Assembly (NCBI RefSeq): GCF_011604685.1
Contig: NZ_CP050063.1
Span: forward strand, 310,001-374,000
Length of the DNA: 64,000 bases
Direction: 5' to 3'
DNA from: Spirosoma aureum
GTDB lineage: Bacteria; Bacteroidota; Bacteroidia; Cytophagales; Spirosomataceae
Below are positions 25,576 to 34,383 of the stretch, in pieces. The translations under genes were made by a program, and so were the position numbers. How positions within the stretch are numbered: the first letter of the stretch is position 1; each line of letters begins with the position of its first letter. The notes beneath the pieces are model-generated. The model had not been told where the DNA came from and ran no database searches. It saw only the letters and a program-made list of their open reading frames with translations.

Positions 25576-26349
25576 TTAACGGAATACTTTCGCCAGCTTT
25601 TTTTCTAAATCCGTCTCTAATTTCAATAAACCTTCAGCATTGGGTAGATAGGTCAATGCCCGATGATGACGTAAATCGAACGGAATGTCGCCGACGGATT
25701 GTGTAATAGGAATCACAATCTTACCAAGTGTGTGCGCGACTCCCGTTTCGTAAAAGACGTTCGGATTTCGATCCGTAAAATCGGTGATAACAGCTTTTGA
25801 GGTATAAATTAAGTCGAATACATCCTGAATTAAAATGCTGTTATCCCAAATGTCGTCAGCTCGTTTACACTCGATACCAAGTTTAGCACACACGGTGCGA
25901 ATAGCCGCGTAGGTTCCGGCAAATCTGCCCTCGAACGGCATCATCACAGAAAGCACATTCGACTCAACGACTTTATCCGGAATACGAAAAACATCCGGCG
26001 CAAACGTAATAACGCGTTCGGGAGCAACGGCCTGAACGGTAGAAATAAAATCAGGTGCTTCCCGGATCGATCGATTCATCGTTGCTTTTTTTGTTTCGAC
26101 GAAGCGCTCAATTTCATACAGATTGCTGCTGCTTTCGCTGATTAATTTTGATAAAACCTGAAGGCTATTTCCCTCATAATCATCATCTTTAAAATCCAGA
26201 CTGCGCAACAATCGGGGATGATCTTCGATCAGTTCAAGGCTGTCGGTCAGGTAGGCTACTTTGATCCAGTCAGACTTCGTGAAGTGATCCTGAATAAACT
26301 CATGGAGTGCAAATAGTCGGAGCGTTCTCTGCTTATTTTGTCGCGTCAT
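25576..26349 (-). CDS. Possible effector: helical domain plus TIR/deoxyribosyltransferase-like fold
   Basis: The ATG at 26349 (MTRQNKQRTL) gives 257 residues; an ATG at 26379 adds ten. The N-terminal 80-100 residues are predicted helical (LFALHEFIQDHFTKSDWIKV). The C-terminal part (about 130-240) has LSVMMPFEGRFAGTYAAIR, then IQDVFDLIYTSKAVITDFT, then DRNPNVFYETGVAHTLGK. This is the pattern of nucleoside-2-deoxyribosyltransferase-like proteins, which are structurally akin to TIR domains. Such two-part proteins often act in nucleotide or NAD metabolism or in anti-phage defence, but nothing around it confirms this. It lies 14 bases downstream-adjacent to the acyltransferase frame without obvious functional link. 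Confidence 0.6.
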   Translation of the reverse strand: MTRQNKQRTLRLFALHEFIQDHFTKSDWIKVAYLTDSLELIEDHPRLLRSLDFKDDDYEGNSLQVLSKLISESSSNLYEIERFVETKKATMNRSIREAPDFISTVQAVAPERVITFAPDVFRIPDKVVESNVLSVMMPFEGRFAGTYAAIRTVCAKLGIECKRADDIWDNSILIQDVFDLIYTSKAVITDFTDRNPNVFYETGVAHTLGKIVIPITQSVGDIPFDLRHHRALTYLPNAEGLLKLETDLEKKLAKVFR

Positions 26350-26574
26350 CTTGTTGACAAAGGGCCAATTATAATACAACTATTATATATCAGTGCAATT
26401 ATATCTAAAATCTATATTACAATAAACAATTATTTGACATTTTAATGACTATGGACCAATTCCCGAAGCAAAATCAAATTTGCCACACAGGTATTTCGTC
26501 GGCTTTAGCCGGAAGTCTATACAGCATTTTTCGTGCTTCATCAGATTCTGCGCTGACTCCGGCTTTAGCGTAAC

Positions 26575-26582
26575 TACTTTTG
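26575..26582 (+). promoter_or_regulatory. -7 box for the 26620 membrane-protein gene
   Basis: TACTTTTG matches TAnnTTTG and lies 37 bases before the ATG. The preceding 200 bases are AT-rich and hold only a 40-codon frame (26451-26573, MDQFPKQNQ...) that I do not consider a gene. Confidence 0.45.
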
Positions 26583-26619
26583 GCTCATCCTCTTAATAAC
26601 CACTATCAACCTTCTAATC

Positions 26620-27207
26620 ATGGATTTCGATCAGGCACTTACGAATCAGAAACGGAATTATTTTGTGGATGCCAATGCAGGGCTCTCGTTACCTGTAGCC
26701 GGCACTATTTACTGGGCTATTCTGGGTATAGCGGGCTTTTATTTAAAACCCGGTTACTGGATGCTGCTGGCTTTTTGCACAAGTGGTTTATTGTTTCCGC
26801 TGGGGATGGCTCTACAAAAGCCGTTCAAATCAAACCTGATGGTGAAAACGCCTTTATCAAGTCTTATACCCTATGCACTTTTTTCGATGATGCTGAGCTG
26901 GGCCATTACCGTTCCGGCCAGTAGTCTCGATAAATCATTGGCACCGCTTTGCCTCGCCATCGGGATGAGCATCCACTGGCCCATCATTGGCTGGATTTAT
27001 GATAGTAAAGTATGCCAGTTGCACGCCTTAATCCGGGCTTTACTCGTAGTTGCCTGCTGGTATCTACTTCCTAATTATCGCTTTACAGTCTTGCCTCTAG
27101 TTGTTTCCGGCGTTTACACCCTAACGGTTCTGGGGCTACAGTGGGAGGTCACCAAAGTTCGGGAACAACGTGTTCTCCGCTCGGAATCAACGCTGGTGAA
27201 CGCCTGA
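26620..27207 (+). CDS. Conserved multi-pass membrane protein (DUF7010-like)
   Basis: This 195-residue protein has a short N-terminal soluble piece (MDFDQALTNQKRNYFVDA) and five or six membrane segments (for example VAGTIYWAILGIAGFYL, YWMLLAFCTSGLLFPLGMAL, LCLAIGMSIHWPIIGWIYD). I take it for a DUF7010-type protein from the general pattern; no function is known. It is transcribed from its own promoter (TAnnTTTG at 26575) and ends at a strong two-way terminator. Confidence 0.7.
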   Translation: MDFDQALTNQKRNYFVDANAGLSLPVAGTIYWAILGIAGFYLKPGYWMLLAFCTSGLLFPLGMALQKPFKSNLMVKTPLSSLIPYALFSMMLSWAITVPASSLDKSLAPLCLAIGMSIHWPIIGWIYDSKVCQLHALIRALLVVACWYLLPNYRFTVLPLVVSGVYTLTVLGLQWEVTKVREQRVLRSESTLVNA

Positions 27208-27219
27208 AGCGCTGACTAC

Positions 27220-27256
27220 AAAAAAGCCCTGCAAGAGTAACATACAGGGCTTTTTT
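27220..27256. terminator. Two-way intrinsic terminator
   Basis: aaaaaagccctg (27220-27231) and cagggctttttt (27245-27256) are perfect complements with a 13-base loop and T-runs in both directions. It lies between convergent genes ending at 27207 and 27272 and should end both. Confidence 0.92.
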
Positions 27257-27271
27257 AGTAACAACTATTTT

Positions 27272-29275
27272 TTAGAACCGCCAGCGCACAAACGCTTCCA
27301 TGGCTTCATATTCGGCTAAACCTAATCGGTTATAGAGTTCAGCTGTTCCCCGGTTACGCTCTTCGGCACGCTGCCAGAACTCCCGTGAATCGGTGCCCTG
27401 ATAGACCACGCCGTCTTTCTGAGACTGGTGCTTAAAGATACCTAATCTCTTTTTCGTCACCTGATCGGGTGACATTGGTACGGCCATCTCTATTTCGTGA
27501 ATATCCCACTCAGCCCAGGCACCACGATAAAGCCATATCCAGCAGTCTTTCATAAAGTCGGCCTGTTTCAACCGACGAACGGCTTCCAGAACAGCATCTA
27601 AACAGACTTTATGCGTACCATGCGGATCGGCAAGGTCACCAGCCGCATAGATCTGATGTGGCTTAACTTCTTCGATCAGGGACATTGTAATCCTGATATC
27701 TTCTTCGCTCAGGGGCTTTTTAGCTACTTTCCCTGTTTCGTAGAAGGGCATATTCATGAAATGAGCATTCGAAACCGGAATACCGACAAAGCGGCAGGTC
27801 GATTTGGCTTCACCCATCCGAATCAGCCCCTTCACATACCGTACTTCAACGGTGTCCATTTCACTATCCTTCTTCTCTCGCAACGAAGCGGCAGCGTCCT
27901 GGAAAATCCGGGTAGCTTCGGGGCTGTCAATACCAAACTTCGTATTGAAATCAACTACGTAATCGGCAAAGCGTAATGCTTCATCATCAGCCACGGCAAT
28001 ATTGCCAGAGGTTTGATACCCTATGTGTACTTCATGGCCCTGATCGACAAGACGCTGGAATGTACCACCCATCGAAATTATGTCGTCGTCGGGATGGGGG
28101 CTAAAGATCAGGCAGCGTTTTTTAGCCGGTTGAGCACGCTCAGGCCGGTTGGTATCGTCAGCATTCGGTTTGCCGCCTGGCCAGCCCGTAATGGTGTGCT
28201 GAAGCTGGTTGAAAACGTCAATATTGATGTCATACGACTGTCCGTATTGAGCCAGCAGATCGCTCATACCGTTGTCATTATAATCACGGTCAGTCAATTT
28301 CAGAATTGGCTTGCCAAGTGCTACCGACAGGTAGGTGACCGCCTTCTTCTTCATATTGTTGTCCCATATGACTGAATCTACCAGCCAGGGTGTTTTTATA
28401 CGGGTCAACTCCGAAGCAGCTGCCTGGTCAATTACAAACAACGCGTTTGGATGCGTTTGTAAATACGACGCCGGATTAAGCTCAGTAACAAGGCCTTCGA
28501 CCGCACCACGAATAACAGGCGCTTTCCGCTCACCCCAGGCCAGCAGAACGACACGACGGGCTCCTAAAATACTGGAAACGCCCATAGTGATGGCCTTACG
28601 CGGAGTTTTAGGAAGCCCACCGAAATCGGCAGCAGCAGCAGCCCGAGTCGAGTTATCGAGCATCATCAGCCGGGTATGCGAGTTGATCAGTGAGCCCGGT
28701 TCGTTAAATCCGATATGGCCGTTACCACCAATACCAAGCAACTGAAAATCAAGGCCGCCAGCGGCTTCAATGGCGGCTTCGTACTGCTTCGTAAATTCGG
28801 CAACTTTATCGACTGACAGCGTTCCGTCGGGAACATGGTAATTTCCCTGAGGAATGTCGACATGGTCGAACAGTTGCTCCCGCATGAATCGCCAATAACT
28901 TTGCAGCGAATCAGGCTCCATTGGGTAGTATTCGTCCAGGTTGAACGAAATAACATTGTGGAAACTCAGGCCTTCTTCGCGGTGCATCCGAATCAGTTCG
29001 GCATAAACCGTTTTAGGCGATGAGCCAGTTGCCAGCCCTAATACGCAAGGTTTGCCCTCACGTTGTTTCTGCCGAATCAGCTCGGCGATTTCCTGTGCTA
29101 CCGCCCTAGACGCATCTTTTGCGTCAGCGTAGATGTGCGTAGGAATTTTTTCATAAGTGATGGCCGACTGGATCGGACCACCGGTGGCGGATAGGCCGAG
29201 CGTAGATTCGCCCAGCGTGGGCTCGCCTGGCAATTGCCCGTCTGGATTGTCGAATAGTTGTGACTCCGAGATCAT
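27272..29275 (-). CDS. nagB: Glucosamine-6-phosphate deaminase fused to a PIG-L/LmbE domain
   Basis: This 667-residue two-domain protein starts with a flexible Gly/Pro-rich stretch of about 40 residues. A NagB domain follows (about 45-310): GLATGSSPKTVY (80-91), FNLDEYYPM with the catalytic Asp and Glu region (111-119), and GIGGNGHIGFNEPGS (181-195). It converts glucosamine 6-phosphate to fructose 6-phosphate and ammonia. After a linker comes a PIG-L zinc deacetylase-like domain (about 386-650) with FSPHPDDDIISMGG (391-404). This fusion is common in Bacteroidota. The second domain could deacetylate GlcNAc compounds, so the fusion might do two consecutive steps, though that is inference. Confidence 0.93.
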   Translation of the reverse strand: MISESQLFDNPDGQLPGEPTLGESTLGLSATGGPIQSAITYEKIPTHIYADAKDASRAVAQEIAELIRQKQREGKPCVLGLATGSSPKTVYAELIRMHREEGLSFHNVISFNLDEYYPMEPDSLQSYWRFMREQLFDHVDIPQGNYHVPDGTLSVDKVAEFTKQYEAAIEAAGGLDFQLLGIGGNGHIGFNEPGSLINSHTRLMMLDNSTRAAAAADFGGLPKTPRKAITMGVSSILGARRVVLLAWGERKAPVIRGAVEGLVTELNPASYLQTHPNALFVIDQAAASELTRIKTPWLVDSVIWDNNMKKKAVTYLSVALGKPILKLTDRDYNDNGMSDLLAQYGQSYDINIDVFNQLQHTITGWPGGKPNADDTNRPERAQPAKKRCLIFSPHPDDDIISMGGTFQRLVDQGHEVHIGYQTSGNIAVADDEALRFADYVVDFNTKFGIDSPEATRIFQDAAASLREKKDSEMDTVEVRYVKGLIRMGEAKSTCRFVGIPVSNAHFMNMPFYETGKVAKKPLSEEDIRITMSLIEEVKPHQIYAAGDLADPHGTHKVCLDAVLEAVRRLKQADFMKDCWIWLYRGAWAEWDIHEIEMAVPMSPDQVTKKRLGIFKHQSQKDGVVYQGTDSREFWQRAEERNRGTAELYNRLGLAEYEAMEAFVRWRF

Positions 29276-29408
29276 GCGCTATGCGAAGGGATTAGTAAGA
29301 CTCCGCAAATGTCGCAAAAAATCAGGGAGTTCGCATGCTATGTGCCGTTCAGTTGGCCATATTTTTAAATTTTTTTATAAATATGCAAACGTGTGCACAG
29401 GAATGCGA

Positions 29409-30572
29409 TTACTGCCGGGCTAACTGATCGGCATCAGCGGCTGTTTGCAGCGATTGTAATCCATTTTCCTCCCGGATGATCCGGTGTTTATCCGGGTAGT
29501 GAATAGCGCCAGCCTGATCCCGAAACATGAGCCGGAGCAATTCACTGTAGAGGTGCTGCTTTTCAGTCTCAAAACCGAATCGTATCTCGATTTGCTGATA
29601 AGCCTCAAATTCTTTGTGACGTCCGCGTAAAGGCTGATCCTTACCGCCAATGTTGGCAGTCACGTTTAGCTGGGCACCCGGGAAAAGGTCCATCAGGGCA
29701 CGGGTTGTTTCTTCATCGGCAACACATCGTAAAACCATCCGGGTAGGTACCCATTCAAAAAGGGTAACGTCACCGCGTTCAAAAAGCAACCGCATTTCCT
29801 GGCGATCCATCCGGCCGGTTTGTGTGAAACCATGATAAAAATTGACCAGCTTTCGGCCCGTAACATCATCGCCATACTCAACAGTTGCCTGCACCTGATC
29901 CTCAATATCATTGCTATCTGGCCGCTTCACTATCTGGGCGGCTTTAACTGTTCCTTCACCAAGCCAGCCTGCGAACATATCGAAGAAGTGAACCCCGTGT
30001 TCAATGAAAATACCTCCGCTTTTACTACGATCCCAGAACCAGTGTTCGGGCGAGAGCCCTTCATCGCCAGCGTAGTTTTCAAAATAGCCGTGCAGAAATT
30101 CACCGAGCAGTTTTTTATCGATCAGGTGTTTGATTCGGGCAAACATGGGGTTGTACCGCTGCATCAGGTTCGTAACCATCAGCAAGCCCTTTTGCCGGGC
30201 GGTCTCGATCATCTCCCGGCCTTGTTCGGGATTCATTGCCAGTGGCTTTTCGCAGATAACGTGTTTACCGGCATTCAGCGCCAGCATGGCCTGCTCATAG
30301 TGCAGAAAGGGCGGTGTAGCGATGTAGACGACATCGACATCCGGATGATTGACTAACTCCTCAAGACTGGCTAATTGCTCAGCACCGAAGCGTTTGGCCG
30401 TCCGAATAGCTTCTTCGCGTTTCGACCCGGCAATAGCTACCAGTCTAGTGTGTGGTGTCTGTACAAATTGCTGAACGGCAAACAGGCCAAAACCACCCAT
30501 TCCAATGACTCCGATCCCGATTTCGCGTTCTTTTGGCGCGGTTGTTTCCATAGTATTGCGAGTTGTATCCAT
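29409..30572 (-). CDS. Gfo/Idh/MocA-family oxidoreductase
   Basis: This 387-residue NAD(P)-dependent sugar or inositol oxidoreductase has a Rossmann fold starting IGIGVIGMGGFGLFAVQQF (about 18-36), the cofactor-site EKPLAMNPEQG (about 108-118), and a C-terminal alpha/beta domain with HWFWDRSKSGGIFIEHGVHF, which contains the catalytic His region. No Tat signal is present, so it acts in the cytoplasm. An ATG eight codons in (METTAPKERE) is an equally good start. It lies 133 bases upstream of nagB on the same strand and may be co-expressed; the substrate is unknown. Confidence 0.88.
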   Translation of the reverse strand: MDTTRNTMETTAPKEREIGIGVIGMGGFGLFAVQQFVQTPHTRLVAIAGSKREEAIRTAKRFGAEQLASLEELVNHPDVDVVYIATPPFLHYEQAMLALNAGKHVICEKPLAMNPEQGREMIETARQKGLLMVTNLMQRYNPMFARIKHLIDKKLLGEFLHGYFENYAGDEGLSPEHWFWDRSKSGGIFIEHGVHFFDMFAGWLGEGTVKAAQIVKRPDSNDIEDQVQATVEYGDDVTGRKLVNFYHGFTQTGRMDRQEMRLLFERGDVTLFEWVPTRMVLRCVADEETTRALMDLFPGAQLNVTANIGGKDQPLRGRHKEFEAYQQIEIRFGFETEKQHLYSELLRLMFRDQAGAIHYPDKHRIIREENGLQSLQTAADADQLARQ

Positions 30573-30630
30573 AGAGACAACCGCTGGAACAGCCTTTATG
30601 TTGGCATAAAACTGGATTGCTGAATAATGA

Positions 30631-31116
30631 TCACCTGTTGGCCAACCATTCTTTTACGGCTTTTCCTGTACCAAAAGGCCAAGGTTGAAGCTCGCTGATG
30701 GATACGATTTTATAGGCCTGTAACTCATCTTCATCCATCCTGATTTCGCCCGTTGCCCGAACGTGGTACGTTATAATGAGTTCATTTCGCTGATGAAATG
30801 TATAAATTCCTACCCGGTCAATCACCTGCCCGTCCAATTCTAACTCTTCTTTCAACTCCCTCAGTATGGCTTCATCGGGTTCTTCATCTTTTTCGAGAAA
30901 TCCCGTTACCAGTCCGAACCATTCGGCAGGCCAGCCTTTATTCTGAATAAGGATAACGGTATCATTATCATATTCAACAATAGCGCCAACAACAGGCAGT
31001 GGATTGTTCCAGTGTACGTAACCACAAGGTTTGGAGCAGATAAGGCGTTCTCGCCCGCCAGCCATTCCCGAAACTAAGGGGCTGGCACACTGAGGGCAAT
31101 AATTCATTTGAGCCAT
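30631..31116 (-). CDS. Nudix hydrolase with N-terminal zinc ribbon
   Basis: This 161-residue protein has a four-Cys ribbon (Cys7, Cys10, Cys27, Cys31), then a Nudix domain whose box GFLEKDEEPDEAILRELKEE matches GX5EX7REUXEE fully. The ribbon followed by a Nudix domain recalls NudC-type NADH pyrophosphatases, though the protein is shorter and lacks their N-terminal domain. It would hydrolyse a nucleoside diphosphate derivative. It lies 41 bases from the NrtR-type regulator on the same strand, which often controls NAD or sugar-linked genes; this supports but does not prove a nucleotide role. Confidence 0.88.
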   Translation of the reverse strand: MAQMNYCPQCASPLVSGMAGGRERLICSKPCGYVHWNNPLPVVGAIVEYDNDTVILIQNKGWPAEWFGLVTGFLEKDEEPDEAILRELKEELELDGQVIDRVGIYTFHQRNELIITYHVRATGEIRMDEDELQAYKIVSISELQPWPFGTGKAVKEWLANR

Positions 31117-31157
31117 GATGAGGAGATCAGGTATCCGGAGGCTTATTAAGTAGCCGG

Positions 31158-31925
31158 CTAAACAAAGCTCAAATTACCACTGATAAGGGCTTTCTGGTAA
31201 TTTTCCCGATCAAACTGGTATAGATAGGGCGATTTATGCGCTTTACCGGTTCGGCGTTCATCTAATCGGGTTAGTATATGTAGCCCCATGATTTTTTTGT
31301 GAAAATTTCGGGCATCCAGCAATCTTCCCAGTACAGCTTCATAGAGCCGTTGCAATTCAGGAATCGTAAATTTTTCTGGCATCAGGTTCAGGCCAATTGG
31401 CTGCCAGCTAAGCTGTAGCCGAAGCGTTTGCAATGCTACTTCCACAATATGCTGGTGATCATAGAGCAGGGAAGGCAAATCGCTTACTTCCCACCAACGG
31501 CATTCATCCGTCATAAAATCAGCCGTTGGCATCACCTTTGTCTGATCGACCACTGCATAATAACCAATTGATAGTGTACGCTCGGGCCATCCACCACTCT
31601 CAAAAGGCATTGGCATTTTCTGCCTTTGCCAGGTATCCTCCCGGTTATATCGGACAGCATCACCAAACAGATGAAATTGTTGTAAAAACAACTGATCTAA
31701 ACCGGTCCGCTCACGTAACACTCGTTCGGCCGCCACATCGACGGATTCTGTTTTATAAATGAAGCCGCCGGGCAAACACCATTCCTGAGTGTTTTTCCAT
31801 CGTAAGAGCAGCACTTTCAGGCGTGTATCATGAAAACCAAAGATTACGCAGTCGAGCGATACACCCTGTACGCATTCATCGGACACCATTTTATAAAAGG
31901 CATTCAGCTGTTCAGAATAGGTCAT
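31158..31925 (-). CDS. NrtR-type regulator (Nudix fold plus winged helix)
   Basis: From ATG 31925 (MTYSEQLNAFYKMV) the product is 255 residues. The first 150 form a Nudix-like domain (LKVLLLRWKNTQEWCLPGGF) whose box is degenerate (GGFIYKTESVDVAAERVLRE), as in regulators that sense rather than cleave. The C-terminal part (about 165-240) is a winged helix (FTIPELQRLYEAVLGRLLDARNFHKK), the NrtR/AraR DNA-binding module. The upstream ATG at 31976 would put the palindrome at 31951-31967 inside the gene, so I prefer the internal start. It is divergent from the esterase gene and probably controls itself and that gene, and perhaps the downstream Nudix gene. Confidence 0.88.
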   Translation of the reverse strand: MTYSEQLNAFYKMVSDECVQGVSLDCVIFGFHDTRLKVLLLRWKNTQEWCLPGGFIYKTESVDVAAERVLRERTGLDQLFLQQFHLFGDAVRYNREDTWQRQKMPMPFESGGWPERTLSIGYYAVVDQTKVMPTADFMTDECRWWEVSDLPSLLYDHQHIVEVALQTLRLQLSWQPIGLNLMPEKFTIPELQRLYEAVLGRLLDARNFHKKIMGLHILTRLDERRTGKAHKSPYLYQFDRENYQKALISGNLSFV

Positions 31926-31950
31926 GTAAAAATATAAATTTCCCTTTATG

Positions 31951-31967
31951 TTATTATGACATAATAA
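31951..31967. promoter_or_regulatory. 17-bp perfect palindrome, likely operator
   Basis: ttattatg a cataataa has 8-bp arms around one base. It lies in the 143-base gap between the NrtR-type gene (start 31925) and the divergent esterase gene (start 32069). NrtR-family regulators bind AT-rich palindromes of this size in their own promoters. The pairing is seen; binding is inferred. Confidence 0.6.
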
Positions 31968-32068
31968 GACAATCATGTATAATTACCTGTAATTTCTGGT
32001 TTAATCAATAGAAATCAGCTATTCTCCTTGTACCCTTTGCAATTGTTTTCTCCTAAATCGCCTTCCTA

Positions 32069-33763
32069 ATGCCATTCATTCGGTCTTTGACAATGCTCTC
32101 GCTGGCAGCTACATTGGCTTTACCACGAACGTCCTACAGCCAAAAACTGCCCGCTGGCCCTCAGGTAGTAACCTTCTTTTCGGATGTTGATGATACTGAA
32201 CAGCCTTATGGATTATATGTCCCCAAGAATTATAACCCCAGGAAAAAATACCCGCTTGTTATCATGCTCCACGGTGCAGGCTCGAATCATCGGCTGTCGC
32301 TCCGGCGCGTATTTGGCAAGAGTAACGCACAGGGCGAAACCGATATCGAAGCCACCCGCTATTTCCCGGAATGGGCCGACGTGAATTATATTGTTGCCTC
32401 CCCTTTTGCGCGTGGCACCGCTGGCTATCAGGGAATTCCCGAAAAAGATGTTTATGACGTCGTAGCGGATGTCAAAAAACGCTTTAACATCGATGAAGAC
32501 CGCACCTACCTAACTGGCCTGTCGATGGGCGGGGGCGGTACGCTCTGGATTGGGCTAAGTCGTCCTGATATTTGGGCGGCTATTGCGCCGGTTTGCCCGG
32601 CCCCTCCCAGAGGCACCGACGACCTGGCAGCGAATGCAACCAATTTCCCGGTGCATCTATTTCAGGGGGATGCCGATCCGGCGGTGAAACCAGAAGGCAC
32701 CCGGCAATGGGTGAAACGTTTCCAGGATTTAGGCGTCAACGTAACCTATAAAGAATATCCCGGCGTTAAACACGACAGTTGGGTACAGGCCTATGAGAAC
32801 GAGTTTATCTTCGGCTGGTTCAATCAGTTTAAGCGGAACCGTTTTCCTGAGCGAGTACGCTTTACGACCCGGCAATACAAATATCCATCAGCTTATTGGG
32901 TTCGAATTGACCAGCTAACACCTGGTATGCTAGCCAATGTCGACGCAAAATTTTCTGGAGCCAACCACATCGATATCACGACGACAAATCTGGGGGCATT
33001 AACACTTAAGCTGACAGGGCATCCTAGCTTCAAAGCGAAACGGCCAGTCGATGTCGTTATTGATGGTAAAGCTATAAGTGCTCAGGTAAGTGACTCGCTT
33101 ACCCTCGTCAAACGTGAAGGAGGCTGGGAAGCGGGTATTTACCAACCCACGCCTACAGCTAAACACGCAGGGGCAGAAGGGCCTATCAGTGCCGCAATTG
33201 CCGGTCGGCATCTGTATGTTTATGGCACAGCCGATAACCCATCGGCCGATGTACTGAAAACACGACAGGAAATTGCGACTCAGGCGGCCAACTGGGCTAC
33301 CTATCGAGGGGAGTTTCTAGGGCGTATTATGGTATTTCCGCATGTTGTGGCCGATAAAGATGTTCGGCCAAGCGATCTGGAAAGTTCAAATCTGATTCTA
33401 TTTGGCACCAAAGAAACCAACAAGCTGGTGAACCAATACAGCGATCGATTGCCCATGCAGCTATCGTCAGCGGCCAGTGATTACGGCTTATTTTACATCT
33501 TCCCGATGAATAATCACTATGTAGCCATCAGTTCCGGACAACCGTGGTGGGCAGGCACTGAAACCCCAAATTATTTCACCAATCGGGCTCTTGATGCAAT
33601 CAATGGCTTCAAAGACTTCGTTTTGTTTAAAGAATCCAGTAAAACGCCGATTGTATCCGGCTATTTTGATCATTCATGGCATGTGCCCGATGCCGAGGCC
33701 AAAGCACTCACCGAAACTGGCGTTGTAACGGTAAATGCTGGCCCCATCGTATCAACTAAGTAA
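32069..33763 (+). CDS. Secreted alpha/beta-hydrolase esterase
   Basis: This 564-residue protein has a signal peptide (residues 1-24, ending SYSQ). The hydrolase domain (about 30-275) has VIMLHGAGSNH at the oxyanion region, the nucleophile Ser152 in GLSMGGGG, Asp in LFQGDADPAV, and His in GVKHDSW, a complete Ser-Asp-His triad like that of feruloyl/PHB-type esterases. The remaining 290 residues have a beta-rich part (AYWVRIDQLTPGML) and a C-terminal part with NLILFGTKETNKL, a pattern seen in carbohydrate-linked peptidase/esterase proteins. It would hydrolyse esters outside the inner membrane. The palindrome upstream suggests NrtR control. Confidence 0.88.
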   Translation: MPFIRSLTMLSLAATLALPRTSYSQKLPAGPQVVTFFSDVDDTEQPYGLYVPKNYNPRKKYPLVIMLHGAGSNHRLSLRRVFGKSNAQGETDIEATRYFPEWADVNYIVASPFARGTAGYQGIPEKDVYDVVADVKKRFNIDEDRTYLTGLSMGGGGTLWIGLSRPDIWAAIAPVCPAPPRGTDDLAANATNFPVHLFQGDADPAVKPEGTRQWVKRFQDLGVNVTYKEYPGVKHDSWVQAYENEFIFGWFNQFKRNRFPERVRFTTRQYKYPSAYWVRIDQLTPGMLANVDAKFSGANHIDITTTNLGALTLKLTGHPSFKAKRPVDVVIDGKAISAQVSDSLTLVKREGGWEAGIYQPTPTAKHAGAEGPISAAIAGRHLYVYGTADNPSADVLKTRQEIATQAANWATYRGEFLGRIMVFPHVVADKDVRPSDLESSNLILFGTKETNKLVNQYSDRLPMQLSSAASDYGLFYIFPMNNHYVAISSGQPWWAGTETPNYFTNRALDAINGFKDFVLFKESSKTPIVSGYFDHSWHVPDAEAKALTETGVVTVNAGPIVSTK

Positions 33764-33876
33764 TTAAGAAGCAAGGTGGTTCTTCGGGCTTAATTGCTTA
33801 ACTTTCGTTGCGTTTTTTTGCCCGTCAGCGCAACATAGCGGGCAGAAATCGCTCTTTATCCTATTCTGTTTAGGTT

Positions 33877-34383
33877 ATGTCTTCTGTAAAATTGACCATC
33901 AATAATCAGCCCCATACTCTGGATGTCGATGCCGACATGCCCCTGTTATGGGCCATCCGCGATGTGGTCGGGTTAACCGGCACTAAATTCGGCTGCGGTA
34001 TAGCGCAGTGTGGTGCCTGTACCGTTCATCTGGATGGTAGCCCCACTCGCTCCTGTAGTTTACCCGTTTCGGCAGCGGTAGGTCATAAGATAACAACCAT
34101 CGAAGGCATCTCTAAAAATGGCGACCATCCTATTCAGAAAGCCTGGATTGAGCATCAGGTACCACAGTGCGGCTATTGTCAGTCAGGACAGATCATGTCG
34201 GCGGTTGCCTTGTTGAAACATACGCCCAAACCCACCGACGACGATATCGACGCGGCTATGCAGGGTAACATTTGCCGTTGTGGTACCTATAATCGCATCA
34301 GGCAGGCTATTCACACCGCTTCTGCCGATATGGCGTCGGCCCCGAAAGTACCTAAGTCAACTCCTAAAATCGGCAAACGATGA
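33877..34383 (+). CDS. 2Fe-2S subunit of a molybdenum hydroxylase (IorA-like)
   Basis: This 168-residue protein carries two 2Fe-2S centres. The plant-type cluster uses Cys40, Cys45, Cys48 and Cys60 ([16 protein letters not shown]). The second uses Cys98, Cys101, Cys133 and Cys135 (QCGYCQSGQ and NICRCGTY). It passes electrons from the Mo subunit. Two-subunit enzymes of this kind (isoquinoline 1-oxidoreductase and related aldehyde oxidoreductases) have no FAD subunit. It overlaps the Mo subunit by four bases (ATGA). Without a Tat signal of its own it probably rides out with its partner. Confidence 0.94.
   Translation: MSSVKLTINNQPHTLDVDADMPLLWAIRDVVGLTGTKFGCGIAQCGACTVHLDGSPTRSCSLPVSAAVGHKITTIEGISKNGDHPIQKAWIEHQVPQCGYCQSGQIMSAVALLKHTPKPTDDDIDAAMQGNICRCGTYNRIRQAIHTASADMASAPKVPKSTPKIGKR

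Noticed and set aside
26451..26573. 40-codon plus-strand frame upstream of the 26620 gene
   Set aside because: Short, unrecognised, and ending at the promoter box of the real gene; probably leader DNA.
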